Assembly: GCA_027356675.1 (NCBI GenBank)
Contig: DAHVXO010000104.1
Location: forward strand, 1 to 7,215
Direction: 5' to 3'
Length of the DNA stretch: 7,215 nucleotides
Source: Symbiobacteriaceae bacterium
GTDB lineage: Bacteria > Bacillota_E > Symbiobacteriia > Symbiobacteriales > Symbiobacteriaceae
In this document: positions 1 through 5,202 of the stretch, piece by piece
How positions within the stretch are numbered: the stretch's first letter is position 1
Layout of the letters: the number at the start of each line of letters is the position of its first letter
Program-made: the position numbers and the translations under genes
The notes under the pieces: model-generated
Seen by the model: the letters and a program-made list of their open reading frames with translations, nothing else
Database searches by the model: none
What the model was told of the DNA's origin: nothing

Positions 1-573
1 GGGGTCTGTCACGTCTACGTCCACAGTGCGGCCGACCTGGCGATGGCCAGTGCCATCGCCGTGAACGCCAAGTGCAGCAACCCGGCTGTCTGCAACGCCC
101 TGGAGACCCTGCTGGTCGACCGGGCGGTCGCAGCTGACTTCCTGCCGGCAGTGGGAGCCGCCTTGCGGCAGGCCGGGGTGGAGGTGCGGGGGTGCACTCT
201 GACCCGCGAGGCGCTCCCATGGGCGACGCCCGCGACTGAGCAAGACTGGTCGGAGGAGTACAACGACCTCATCCTCTCCGTCAAGGTGGTGGGCGGCGTG
301 GATGAGGCAATGGGGCACATCGCCCGGTATGGGACCAAGCACTCCGAGTCCATCATCACGGCGGACGCGGCGGTGGCGGAGCGGTTCCTGGCCACGGTAG
401 ACGCCGCAGCGGTCTACCACAACGCCTCCACACGTTTCACGGATGGTGGGGAATTTGGCTTCGGCGCCGAGATCGGCATCAGCACCCAGAAGCTGCACGC
501 CAGGGGGCCGATGGGCCTGGCCGAATTGACCAGCTACAAGTACATCGTGCGAGGGGCGGGGCAGGTGCGCTGA
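1..573 (+). CDS. proA: Gamma-glutamyl phosphate reductase, C-terminal part (5' end outside window)
   Basis: This is the NADPH-dependent enzyme that reduces gamma-glutamyl phosphate to glutamate-5-semialdehyde in cytosolic proline synthesis. The reading frame is open from base 1 and ends at TGA 571-573, giving 190 visible residues of a protein that is usually about 415-430 long. The first ATG in frame (43) is internal, because conserved family sequence (CHVYV, then the ADLAMA segment) lies upstream of it. The catalytic cysteine is visible in [13 protein letters not shown] (Cys codon 91-93), a close match to the ProA motif PGVCNAAETLLV. The C-terminal signature is also present: [43 protein letters not shown] and TSYKYIVRG. 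proA usually follows proB, which would lie to the left and cannot be seen. An intrinsic terminator starts 10 bases after the stop, so this gene ends its operon. I see no defect in the visible part. Confidence 0.96.
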   Translation, partial: GVCHVYVHSAADLAMASAIAVNAKCSNPAVCNALETLLVDRAVAADFLPAVGAALRQAGVEVRGCTLTREALPWATPATEQDWSEEYNDLILSVKVVGGVDEAMGHIARYGTKHSESIITADAAVAERFLATVDAAAVYHNASTRFTDGGEFGFGAEIGISTQKLHARGPMGLAELTSYKYIVRGAGQVR

Positions 574-583
574 AGGCCCACTG

Positions 584-616
584 AAAGGTGAGGTGTAACC
601 ACCTCGCCTTTGTTTT
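584..616 (+). terminator. Intrinsic terminator of proA
   Basis: A 12-bp stem (584-595 with 600-611, one T-G wobble) closes a TAAC tetraloop. It is followed by a U-rich tail, TTTGTTTT, at 609-616. It begins 10 bases after the proA stop. The stem's flanking AAA and TTT also give it some symmetry, but no minus-strand gene ends here. Confidence 0.88.
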
Positions 617-664
617 GATAGCGCCTTGTAATCAGCCCCAACGGAAAGTTGAATCACGAATCCA

Positions 665-677
665 GGAACAGTGTTCC
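665..677. promoter_or_regulatory. Palindromic candidate operator upstream of the iclR-family gene
   Basis: GGAAC-AGT-GTTCC is a perfect inverted repeat with 5-bp arms. It covers the position where the -35 element of the promoter at 696-704 would lie. IclR-family proteins bind short palindromes of this general shape, often in their own promoters, so autoregulation is a reasonable inference. I did not find a second copy in front of the maoC-like gene or sucC, so regulon membership is not shown. Confidence 0.4.
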
Positions 678-695
678 CAAGGGCGGAACGGGCAG

Positions 696-704
696 TGGTA
701 TAAT
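696..704 (+). promoter_or_regulatory. Extended -10 promoter for the iclR-family gene
   Basis: TGGTATAAT is a perfect extended -10 (TGn plus TATAAT). No good -35 hexamer lies at 16-18 bases; TTCCCA at 674-679 is weak and too far, as expected for a promoter relying on the extended -10. Transcription would begin near 711, about 190 bases before the first codon. Confidence 0.7.
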
Positions 705-903
705 GAGGGTGTCGAAACAGAACGCGGCGGTTGCGTCTGACGGGGAGACTGGAGTCCTCGCCATACGGACTGTCGGGCCATGCGCCGGGCGGAGGCAACG
801 GTGGGCTGACCGAGGCCTGCGTCCGGCATCCCAGTGGCGGCAACGGTGATTCACCGCCGCCCTTGCTTGGCAATGCGCTTTTTCCCGGTAGGAGGGAGCC
901 CTC
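705..903 (+). promoter_or_regulatory. Long structured 5' leader of the iclR-family gene; no gene seen in 574-903
   Basis: This stretch lies between the promoter and the regulator gene and has no convincing ORF. It is rich in inverted repeats. The clearest is a hairpin at 836-861: CGGTG/CACCG around an ATT loop, stacked on GGCGG/CCGCC with a 3-nt CAA bulge. GCGGCGG at 724-730 could pair instead with CCGCCGC at 854-860, giving a competing fold. The 10-mer GGCAACGGTG occurs twice (794-803 and 839-848, 45 bases apart). A T5 run lies at 879-883 but no strong hairpin sits directly before it. I compared it by eye with common riboswitches, T-box, 6S, SRP and RNase P signatures and recognised none. 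Confidence 0.4.
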
Positions 904-905
904 CT
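890..905 (+). promoter_or_regulatory. Self-complementary ribosome binding site and start region of the iclR-family gene
   Basis: AGGAGGGAGCCCTCCT is a perfect 16-base palindrome. It contains the Shine-Dalgarno AGGAGG (890-895) and the first two bases of the CTG codon at 904. In RNA it can form a six-pair stem with a GAGC loop that hides the ribosome site. This site decides the start choice: it is 8 bases from CTG 904, whereas GTG 934 has no ribosome site of its own. Confidence 0.6.
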
Positions 906-1644
906 GAAAGAGGACGGACAGACCATCCGCTCCGTGGAGAGGGCCCTCGACGTTTTGCTTTGCTTTGCAGGCGAACCCGGGGGTCTTGGAGTCACCCAGA
1001 TCGCTGAGAAACTCCAGCTGTACAAGAGCACCGTTCATCGGGTCTTGGCTACGCTGGAATCGCGGGGCTTCGTCCAACAGGACCAGATCACCGGCCGCTA
1101 CCACCTTGGGTTGAAGGCGCTGGAACTTGCCAGCGTCTATCTAACGGCGGGTGACCTGCCGGCCGTCGCCTACCCTGAGATGCTGCTGTTGCGCGACCGT
1201 GCACAGGAGACTGTCAGTCTCTATGTTCGTGATGGTGTCGAACGGGTGCGTGTGCAGCGGGCTGAGGGCCCGCTCACGGTACGCCGCGTCGTCGGGCTGG
1301 GAGAGCGGCTGCCGCTCTACCTCGGCGCCTCAGGCAAGGTCTTGATCGGCTGGTTGCCATTGGCTGAGCGCGCTTCGTTATTGGACCAGATTCTCCCCTC
1401 CGGCTTCGATCGTGCCGCCCTGGAGGTCGCCATCACCGAGTCGGTTCAGAACGGCTGGGCCATGAGCCTGGAGGAGCGTGAGCAGGGTGCGGCCTCGGTT
1501 GCCGCGCCGGTCATCGACCGGGCGGGGCACTGTGTGGCCGCACTCGCCATTTCCGGACCTGTGAGTCGCTTCAACTTTGAGGCCTCTACGAAAATGGGAC
1601 GGATCGCTTTGGACAGCGCACGGGTGATTGGCCTGCGGTTATGA
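904..1644 (+). CDS. IclR-family transcriptional regulator
   Basis: This encodes a DNA-binding regulator of 246 residues, the usual IclR size. Residues 7-60 form the winged helix-turn-helix, with SVERALDVL, TQIAEKLQLYKSTVHRVLATLESRGFV and GRYHLGLKALEL. The effector domain follows, with LYLGASGKVLIGWLP, then NGWAMSLEEREQGAASVAAPVID and VAALAISGPVSRF. The frame is open only from 892, after a TAG at 889. CTG 904 is chosen because it sits 8 bases from AGGAGG and keeps the conserved residues before SVERALD. GTG 934 is the first common start, but it begins inside that motif and lacks a ribosome site. The gene has its own promoter, a long leader and a terminator, and stands just before the maoC-fumarase operon, so a role in C4-acid or acyl-CoA metabolism is inferred. 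The effector cannot be read from the sequence. Confidence 0.93.
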   Translation: MKEDGQTIRSVERALDVLLCFAGEPGGLGVTQIAEKLQLYKSTVHRVLATLESRGFVQQDQITGRYHLGLKALELASVYLTAGDLPAVAYPEMLLLRDRAQETVSLYVRDGVERVRVQRAEGPLTVRRVVGLGERLPLYLGASGKVLIGWLPLAERASLLDQILPSGFDRAALEVAITESVQNGWAMSLEEREQGAASVAAPVIDRAGHCVAALAISGPVSRFNFEASTKMGRIALDSARVIGLRL

Positions 1645-1650
1645 GACTTG

Positions 1651-1682
1651 CCCCTCTGCCGTATTGCGGTGGGGGGGCCTTT
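1651..1682 (+). terminator. Probable terminator of the iclR-family gene
   Basis: An 11-bp stem including three or more G-T pairs joins 1651-1661 to 1667-1677 around a TATTG loop, 6 bases after the stop. The tail is CCTTTG, which is poor in T, so termination may be inefficient and some read-through into the maoC-like gene is possible. Confidence 0.5.
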
Positions 1683-1724
1683 GTGCCACGGCGGTCGGGG
1701 TCGTTCGTGTCACGGGGGAGTTCA

Positions 1725-1733
1725 TGCTATAAT
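1725..1733 (+). promoter_or_regulatory. Extended -10 promoter for the maoC-fumarase operon
   Basis: TGCTATAAT is a perfect extended -10. The best -35 is the weak TTCGTG at 1704-1709, 18 bases away. Transcription would start near 1740 and give a short leader of about 27 bases. No copy of the GGAAC-type palindrome is visible here. Confidence 0.72.
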
Positions 1734-1766
1734 GGGGGCAATCTCAGCCCATAAGAGGTGGTACCT

Positions 1767-2240
1767 GTGGGACTGTTCCGTGCCGAACTGGGCCACACTT
1801 ACGACGACCTGCACCTGGGCCAGAAAGCCTCCTTCGCTCGCCTGGTGACGAAGCAGGACGTTCTGCAATACATGGGTCTGTGCGGCGACTTGAACCCGCT
1901 CTACGCTGACGCGTCGTATGCGGGGCGCACCCAGTACGAACAGACCATCGTCCCGGCGAACATGCTCGCCGGGTTCCTGATGGGGGCTGTGGCCACCGTT
2001 CTGCCCGGACTGGGGAGCGTGACCCACGCCCATGCGTATCGCATGGCCCGTCCAGCACGGGTAGGCGATGAGATTACCGCCGAGATGGAGATCACGGCCT
2101 TCAAGCCGGAGATCCGTCACGTTGTCATCCGCTATCGCTTGGGCGACCAAGCGGGGCGGGAGATCATGACCGGCGAGATCGAGGTCGAGCCACCGGAGCA
2201 TCTCAAGCCGATTCTGCACCACGCCTATGAGAATTTCTGA
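1767..2240 (+). CDS. MaoC-like hotdog-fold protein with His-to-Tyr change at the catalytic position
   Basis: This is a 157-residue single hotdog protein related to MaoC and R-specific enoyl-CoA hydratases, which add water to 2-enoyl-CoA esters. The family motif is visible as GDLNPLYADASYAGRTQYEQTIVPANMLAGFL at residues 40-71, and the C-terminal strand as GREIMTGEIEVEPP. In hydratases the motif is D-x-N-P-x-H, with Asp and His catalytic. Here Asp41 is kept but residue 46 (codon 1902-1904) is Tyr. It may therefore be a non-hydratase thioester binder or an enzyme with altered chemistry, or it may need a partner subunit. GTG 1767 is chosen because GAGGTG (1755-1760) lies 6 bases upstream; GTG 1758 overlaps that site. 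It is the first gene of its promoter's operon, 43 bases before the fumarase genes, so a link to C4 or acyl-CoA turnover is inferred. Confidence 0.88.
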   Translation: MGLFRAELGHTYDDLHLGQKASFARLVTKQDVLQYMGLCGDLNPLYADASYAGRTQYEQTIVPANMLAGFLMGAVATVLPGLGSVTHAHAYRMARPARVGDEITAEMEITAFKPEIRHVVIRYRLGDQAGREIMTGEIEVEPPEHLKPILHHAYENF

Positions 2241-2283
2241 TTTTGGTTGGGTCGGACAGACCACAATGCAAGGAGGAATGACG

Positions 2284-3126
2284 GTGCGCGAGATCCACGT
2301 GGACGAGATCACCAGTACGATTGCCCGTCTGGTGATGGAGGCCAATTACGTGCTGGAAGACGACGTGGTATCGGCCATCAGCCGCGCCAGATCCCTGGAG
2401 GAGGCCCCAGTCGGACAGTCCATCCTCATGCAGATCGTCGACAATTATACTATTTCGGAGACCGAGCGGGTTCCGATGTGCCAGGATACTGGCGTGGCCC
2501 TGATCTTCCTCGAACTAGGCCAGGACGTGCACCTGGTGGGCGGCGGCCTGACTGAGGCTATCAACGCCGGCGTGGCGAAGGGGTACTCCGAGGGCTATCT
2601 GCGCATGTCGATGCTCAATGACCCCATCAAGCGGGTCAATACCAAGAACAACACGCCTGCGATGATTTACACAGAGATCGTGCCGGGCGATCAGCTGAAG
2701 ATCAAGGTCGACTGCAAGGGCGGCGGCTCGGAGAACATGAGCCAGTTGCGCATGCTGGCCCCGTCGGCGGGCTGGGAAGGCGCCAAGCGCTTCATCGTCG
2801 AAGCGGTCGCCAACGCCGGCCCCAACGCCTGCCCGCCCCTGATCGTGGGCGTGGGGATCGGTGGGAACTTCGACAAGTCAGCCCTGCTGGCAAAGAAATC
2901 GCTTCTGCGTCACGTGGGCAACCCCAACGCGGATCCTGATTGGGCCGCCCGGGAGGCCGAACTGTTGGAGGAGATCAACAAGCTGGGCGTCGGGCCGATG
3001 GGCCTCGGCGGCACGGTTACCGCACTCGCAGTCCATATCGAGACCTTTGGCTGCCATATCACGGCTCTGCCGGTCGCGGTCAACATCGAGTGCCACAGCC
3101 ATCGCCATAAGGAGGTCGTGCTCTAA
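2284..3126 (+). CDS. fumA: Class I fumarate hydratase, alpha (N-terminal) subunit
   Basis: This is the iron-sulfur subunit of a two-subunit class I fumarase, which interconverts fumarate and L-malate in the cytosol. It has 280 residues, the usual size for the separate alpha subunit. Cluster-type cysteines are visible: Cys66 in VPMCQDTG, Cys144 in VDCKGGGSEN and Cys270 in VNIECHSHRH, with another at 257 in FGCHITALP. By comparison with E. coli FumA, the first three are the likely [4Fe-4S] ligands. PLIVGVGIGGNFDKSALLAKKSLLR is a further family signature. GTG 2284 is chosen because AGGAGG at 2271-2276 is 7 bases away; ATG 2278 is only one base from that site, and ATG 2227 overlaps the preceding gene. 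The gene overlaps the beta subunit by one base. Sequence alone cannot fully exclude the related L(+)-tartrate dehydratase (TtdAB), but the neighbouring TCA genes favour fumarase. Confidence 0.93.
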   Translation: MREIHVDEITSTIARLVMEANYVLEDDVVSAISRARSLEEAPVGQSILMQIVDNYTISETERVPMCQDTGVALIFLELGQDVHLVGGGLTEAINAGVAKGYSEGYLRMSMLNDPIKRVNTKNNTPAMIYTEIVPGDQLKIKVDCKGGGSENMSQLRMLAPSAGWEGAKRFIVEAVANAGPNACPPLIVGVGIGGNFDKSALLAKKSLLRHVGNPNADPDWAAREAELLEEINKLGVGPMGLGGTVTALAVHIETFGCHITALPVAVNIECHSHRHKEVVL

Positions 3127-3719
3127 TGGCTAAAGTGTTTGTGACCACGCCGCTCACGGACGAGCAGGTGGGGCAGATCAAATCCGGTGACGAAGTGATC
3201 ATTACGGGGGCGATTTACACAGCCCGTGACGCCGCCCATAAGAAGATGGTGGAGGACCTGGAAGCGGGCCGTCCGCTCCCGTTCGATCCGCAGGGCGCCA
3301 TCATTTATTACGTCGGTCCGACTCCGCCCAAGCCCGGGCAGGCGCTCGGTTCGGCCGGCCCGACTACCAGCTACCGGATGGATAAGTATGCCTCCACGAT
3401 GTATGCCCAGGGGGTCAAGGCATCGATCGGCAAGGGATACCGTAACGATGAGGTCAAGGAGGCGCTGGTGAAGTACGGCGCACTGTACCTGGTCTCTACC
3501 GGCGGATCGGGCGCCCTGCTGGCCAAGCGAATTGAGCAGGCCGAGGTCGTGGCCTACGAGGAACTGGGGGCTGAGGCGGTCCGGCGCATTCAGGTGAACG
3601 AATTCCCGACGGTCTGCATCCACGACGCCTTCGGCGGCGACCAGTACTACAACGGGCAGTCCCAGTGGGTCAAGCCCGATGCCATGTTCATGCCGAAGAA
3701 GCCGGTCGCGGCCGAATAG
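3126..3719 (+). CDS. fumB: Class I fumarate hydratase, beta (C-terminal) subunit
   Basis: This 197-residue subunit pairs with the preceding alpha subunit to complete the class I fumarase active site. Family signatures are TGAIYTARDAAHKKM (residues 27-41), GAIIYYVGPTPPKPGQALGSAGPTTSYRMDKY (57-88), ASIGKGYRN (97-105) and VSTGGSGALLAKRI (117-130). The C-terminal VNEFPTVCIHDAFGGDQYY is also typical. Translation is coupled to the alpha gene: TAATG shares one base, and AAGGAGGT at 3109-3116, inside the alpha coding end, lies 9 bases before the ATG. The gene ends at TAG 3717-3719, just before a strong hairpin, so it is last in the operon. The tartrate dehydratase beta subunit is the closest alternative. 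Length and motifs look complete. Confidence 0.93.
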   Translation: MAKVFVTTPLTDEQVGQIKSGDEVIITGAIYTARDAAHKKMVEDLEAGRPLPFDPQGAIIYYVGPTPPKPGQALGSAGPTTSYRMDKYASTMYAQGVKASIGKGYRNDEVKEALVKYGALYLVSTGGSGALLAKRIEQAEVVAYEELGAEAVRRIQVNEFPTVCIHDAFGGDQYYNGQSQWVKPDAMFMPKKPVAAE

Positions 3720-3733
3720 TCAACCACAGCCCA

Positions 3734-3769
3734 AACGCCCCGGTCCCCCCAGGTGGGGAGCGGGGCGTT
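3734..3769. terminator. Bidirectional terminator hairpin between convergent genes
   Basis: AACGCCCCG (3734-3742) pairs perfectly with CGGGGCGTT (3761-3769). After one G-G mismatch, TCCCC/GGGGA extends the stem around a six-base loop. It sits 14 bases after the fumarase stop and 4 bases from the minus-strand stop at 3774. The T-tracts are short: TTG on the plus side and TTTGGG on the minus side. Confidence 0.75.
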
Positions 3770-3773
3770 GCTG

Positions 3774-4259
3774 TCAGGCCTGGTAGAAGACGATGCGTTT
3801 CAGTCGGTCCTGCTCGCCCAGCCAGAACTCAAGGGCGTAGGCGGTGCCATAGGCAAACCGCAGGCGGGCCCGCCCGGTGAACCGGGCCAGCACCCCGCCG
3901 GAGCCGTACGCGGCGCGGATCTCGCTTAGACTGGCGCCCACTCTGACGCCCCGACCGGTCGGAAATGCGGGCGTGGTGATCTCGTACCAGATTAAACGGC
4001 CTGTAGCCGAGTCGATGCGCAGTAACAGGCCCTGCGCCGGGTACTCGTACACAGCGGCCGCTGACTCCTGCATCTCCCGCACCGGGTCACCGAACCGGGC
4101 GAGCATCTCTGCCCGGGTTGCCTGCCCAACCGCCAACCCGGTGACGGCGAACTCCCGCCGAAGGGCCGGATCAAACAGGGCGGGCTGAAACAGCCGGAGA
4201 GCAAGCAGGCCCAGGGTACCCACCAGCACGAGAGCCCCGATCATCAGCCCCTTCCACAT
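3774..4259 (-). CDS. Membrane-anchored protein with two BamE-like repeats, function unknown
   Basis: I do not recognise a named family. The 161-residue product begins MWKG and then has one hydrophobic segment (about residues 5-24), with no lipobox cysteine, so it is probably a membrane anchor with the rest outside. The body looks like two copies of one module. GLAVGQATRAEMLARFGDP (41-59) matches GVRVGASLSEIRAAYGSGG (104-122). Each is followed by alternating strands with tyrosines and a D..L..I/V..Y close: DSATGRLIWYEI (83-94) and DRLKRIVFYQA (151-161). The pattern G-x-x-V-G-x-x-x-x-E-h-x-x-x-x-G resembles SmpA/OmlA (BamE) domains, but that is a pattern inference. The ATG has GGGAGGTG 5 bases upstream (4265-4272). 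It is alone on its strand, convergent to the fumarase operon, with a structured element directly upstream. Confidence 0.82.
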   Translation of the reverse strand: MWKGLMIGALVLVGTLGLLALRLFQPALFDPALRREFAVTGLAVGQATRAEMLARFGDPVREMQESAAAVYEYPAQGLLLRIDSATGRLIWYEITTPAFPTGRGVRVGASLSEIRAAYGSGGVLARFTGRARLRFAYGTAYALEFWLGEQDRLKRIVFYQA

Positions 4260-4272
4260 GGCGGCACCTCCC

Positions 4273-4382
4273 GGTTCGATACAAACACCAAACCCCCAAT
4301 CCGCACCAGCGGAATGGGGGGTTTTCGTTCGCGGCGAGCAACATCAAGTGCCGCGAAAATTTCTTGTGTTTACTATCGAACC
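4273..4382 (-). ncRNA. Candidate three-way-junction cis-regulatory RNA upstream of the minus-strand gene
   Basis: Three nested and adjacent stems form a closed cloverleaf-like layout. P1 joins 4273-4281 with 4374-4382 (9 bp) and, after a small internal loop, 4283-4288 with 4366-4371 (6 bp). Inside it, P2 (4290-4324) and P3 (4328-4335 with 4350-4357, 8 bp perfect, 14-base loop) are separated by only 1, 3 and 8 unpaired bases. Read on the minus strand, P1 ends directly against the Shine-Dalgarno of the gene at 3774-4259, a layout seen in translational riboswitches. A DNA palindrome or small inverted-repeat element is the alternative, and the plus strand folds almost equally well. I recognise no known riboswitch consensus. 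Confidence 0.45.
4290..4325. terminator. Terminator-like hairpin (P2 of the three-way element)
   Basis: AAACCCCC (4290-4297) pairs with GGGGGTTT (4317-4324), and TCCGC with GCGGA (4300-4304, 4309-4313) around an ACCA loop. On the plus strand it is followed by TTTTC, a standard terminator shape. On the minus strand the tail is TTTGGTGTTTG. It lies between divergent genes, so as a terminator it could only stop antisense or leader transcription. Confidence 0.5.
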
Positions 4383-4390
4383 TTTTCGAT
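4375..4390. repeat. Short inverted repeat that competes with the P1 stem
   Basis: ATCGAA (4375-4380) and TTCGAT (4385-4390) form a six-pair hairpin with a CCTT loop. The first arm is also the outer half of the 4273-4382 element, and TTCGAT occurs again at 4275-4280. The arm can therefore pair either locally or with the distant partner, but not with both. Confidence 0.5.
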
Positions 4391-4481
4391 CCTCCTTCGT
4401 ATATCCCAATGCCGGTGGGTCGGAGCTGCCGGGGGGCGGCATGGCTGGGGGCACGCAACTCTTCCGGTTGGGGGCGGGATC

Positions 4482-4793
4482 ATGCAGGGAGTCCGGGCGA
4501 ACGGTCAGGTGGACCGCGAGCTCCTTGTCGCAGCCGACAAGGGCGACTATGCCCGCGCCTTTGAGCGGGCGCTGGCGCTGGTTCCAAACAAAGGCACGGA
4601 ATTGACCAAGTACCTCGCCCTGATGGAGCTATACGAGGAAAGTCGCCGCACCGCGGATTGGCGACGGGCTCTGCGGGCCCTGGCTGACGCCCGGGCGGCC
4701 GCCATTGCGGTCGGACTCCCGGAATTGGAGCACGCCGTCACCCACAGGCTGTTCGATCTGGTCAAGGAGCAACAGGAGGGTCGGAAGGCATGA
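4482..4793 (+). CDS. Small helical TPR-like protein, function unknown
   Basis: The 103-residue product is almost entirely helical by composition and has no signal peptide or membrane segment, so it is probably cytosolic. AADKGDYARAFERALALVP (residues 17-35) has the G-D-Y-x-x-A pattern of one TPR helix pair, followed by LTKYLALMELYEESRRTADWRRALRALADARAAA, which looks like a second. ATG 4482 is chosen because upstream codons in this frame run through the P2 hairpin and give low-complexity sequence unlike a protein domain. The ribosome site is weak, only the purine stretch GGGGGCGGG (4470-4478). No clear promoter was found. It overlaps the next gene by 4 bases (ATGA), so the two are probably translated together and may act together. 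A start at GTG 4509 is possible. Confidence 0.68.
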   Translation: MQGVRANGQVDRELLVAADKGDYARAFERALALVPNKGTELTKYLALMELYEESRRTADWRRALRALADARAAAIAVGLPELEHAVTHRLFDLVKEQQEGRKA

Positions 4794-5119
4794 TGGAGAA
4801 CGCCCAGGCGTACTTGGAATTGGCCAGCGGTGCCATGTCCCGGGGGGATTACCTGAACGCGATCCGGTTTGCACGCCGAGCCAGCGCCGTCCCCATGAGT
4901 GAGGAGACGGTCCGCTGCGACGCCTACATGCTCCTGGCGTTGACCAGCATCGAAATGGGTCTGGCAGAGGACGCCCTCGCCTTTGCCGTCGGTGCCCACC
5001 TGGCGGCCTGCCGGGTCCGATGCCCGGAACGGGAGCAGAAGGCAGCCTCCATCGTGGCCGTCGTCATCTCCCAGTGTCCGCAGTTGGGGGAGCAGACTGC
5101 CGCCACCCGATTCCATTAG
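4790..5119 (+). CDS. Small TPR-repeat protein, function unknown
   Basis: The 109-residue product contains a good TPR: AYLELASGAMSRGDYLNAIRFARRASAVP (about residues 7-35). A second helix pair follows, AYMLLALTSIEMGLAEDALAFAVGAHLAA (45-73), then a capping helix. This suggests a small protein-binding adaptor in the cytosol. It begins in an ATGA overlap with the preceding TPR-like gene. Two adjacent start codons (4790 and 4793) are available, with AGGAGGG at 4774-4780 upstream. The last residues (GEQTAATRFH) look unstructured. No enzymatic motif is present. It ends 40 bases before the promoter of sucCD, so it is not obviously part of that operon, and its partner is unknown. Confidence 0.78.
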   Translation: MMENAQAYLELASGAMSRGDYLNAIRFARRASAVPMSEETVRCDAYMLLALTSIEMGLAEDALAFAVGAHLAACRVRCPEREQKAASIVAVVISQCPQLGEQTAATRFH

Positions 5120-5158
5120 CATTTCGACATCCCGACGTTTCCAATGAGCAGTGCGGTA

Positions 5159-5167
5159 TGCTAAAAT
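5159..5167 (+). promoter_or_regulatory. Extended -10 promoter for sucCD
   Basis: TGCTAAAAT is an extended -10 with one mismatch to TATAAT. A weak -35, TTCCAA at 5139-5144, is spaced 17 bases away. Transcription would begin near 5174, which places the hairpin at 5183-5214 inside the leader. Confidence 0.6.
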
Positions 5168-5181
5168 TCCCTAGTGGAGAG

Positions 5182-5202
5182 ATGCGCCCGTGGGGCCTGT
5201 AA
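5182..5202 (+). other. Six-codon leader ORF in the sucC leader (MRPWGL)
   Basis: ATG 5182 to TAA 5200-5202 encodes MRPWGL. It is preceded by the purine-rich GTGGAGAG, and its codons form the left arm and loop of the terminator hairpin. This is the geometry of a leader-peptide attenuator, but the peptide lacks a run of one regulatory amino acid, and a chance ORF this short is easily possible. Confidence 0.2.

Noticed and set aside
649..849. Small plus-strand frame in the iclR leader
   Set aside because: It begins upstream of the -10 box, has no ribosome site, and runs through hairpin-forming sequence.
705..885. 6S, SRP, RNase P or known riboswitch in the iclR leader
   Set aside because: None of the signature sequences I could check by eye (SRP S-domain loop, RNase P P4 segment, T-box, common riboswitch cores) is present.
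2227..2283. Upstream ATG for the fumarase alpha subunit
   Set aside because: It would overlap the maoC-like gene and has no ribosome site, while AAGGAGG sits 7 bases before GTG 2284.
1722..2345. 207-residue minus-strand frame
   Set aside because: Antisense to the maoC-like gene and the start of the fumarase alpha gene, with no ribosome site and no recognisable domain.
4273..4382. Miniature inverted-repeat transposon
   Set aside because: No target-site duplication is visible at the ends, and the two inner hairpins plus the position beside a ribosome site fit an RNA element better; kept only as the alternative.
4314..4481. N-terminal extension of the first TPR-like gene
   Set aside because: The extra codons run through the terminator-like P2 hairpin and P3 and do not resemble protein domain sequence; ATG 4482 fits the helical region.
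4547..5122. 191-residue minus-strand frame
   Set aside because: Antisense to both TPR-like genes, whose ATGA overlap and helix patterns support the plus strand.
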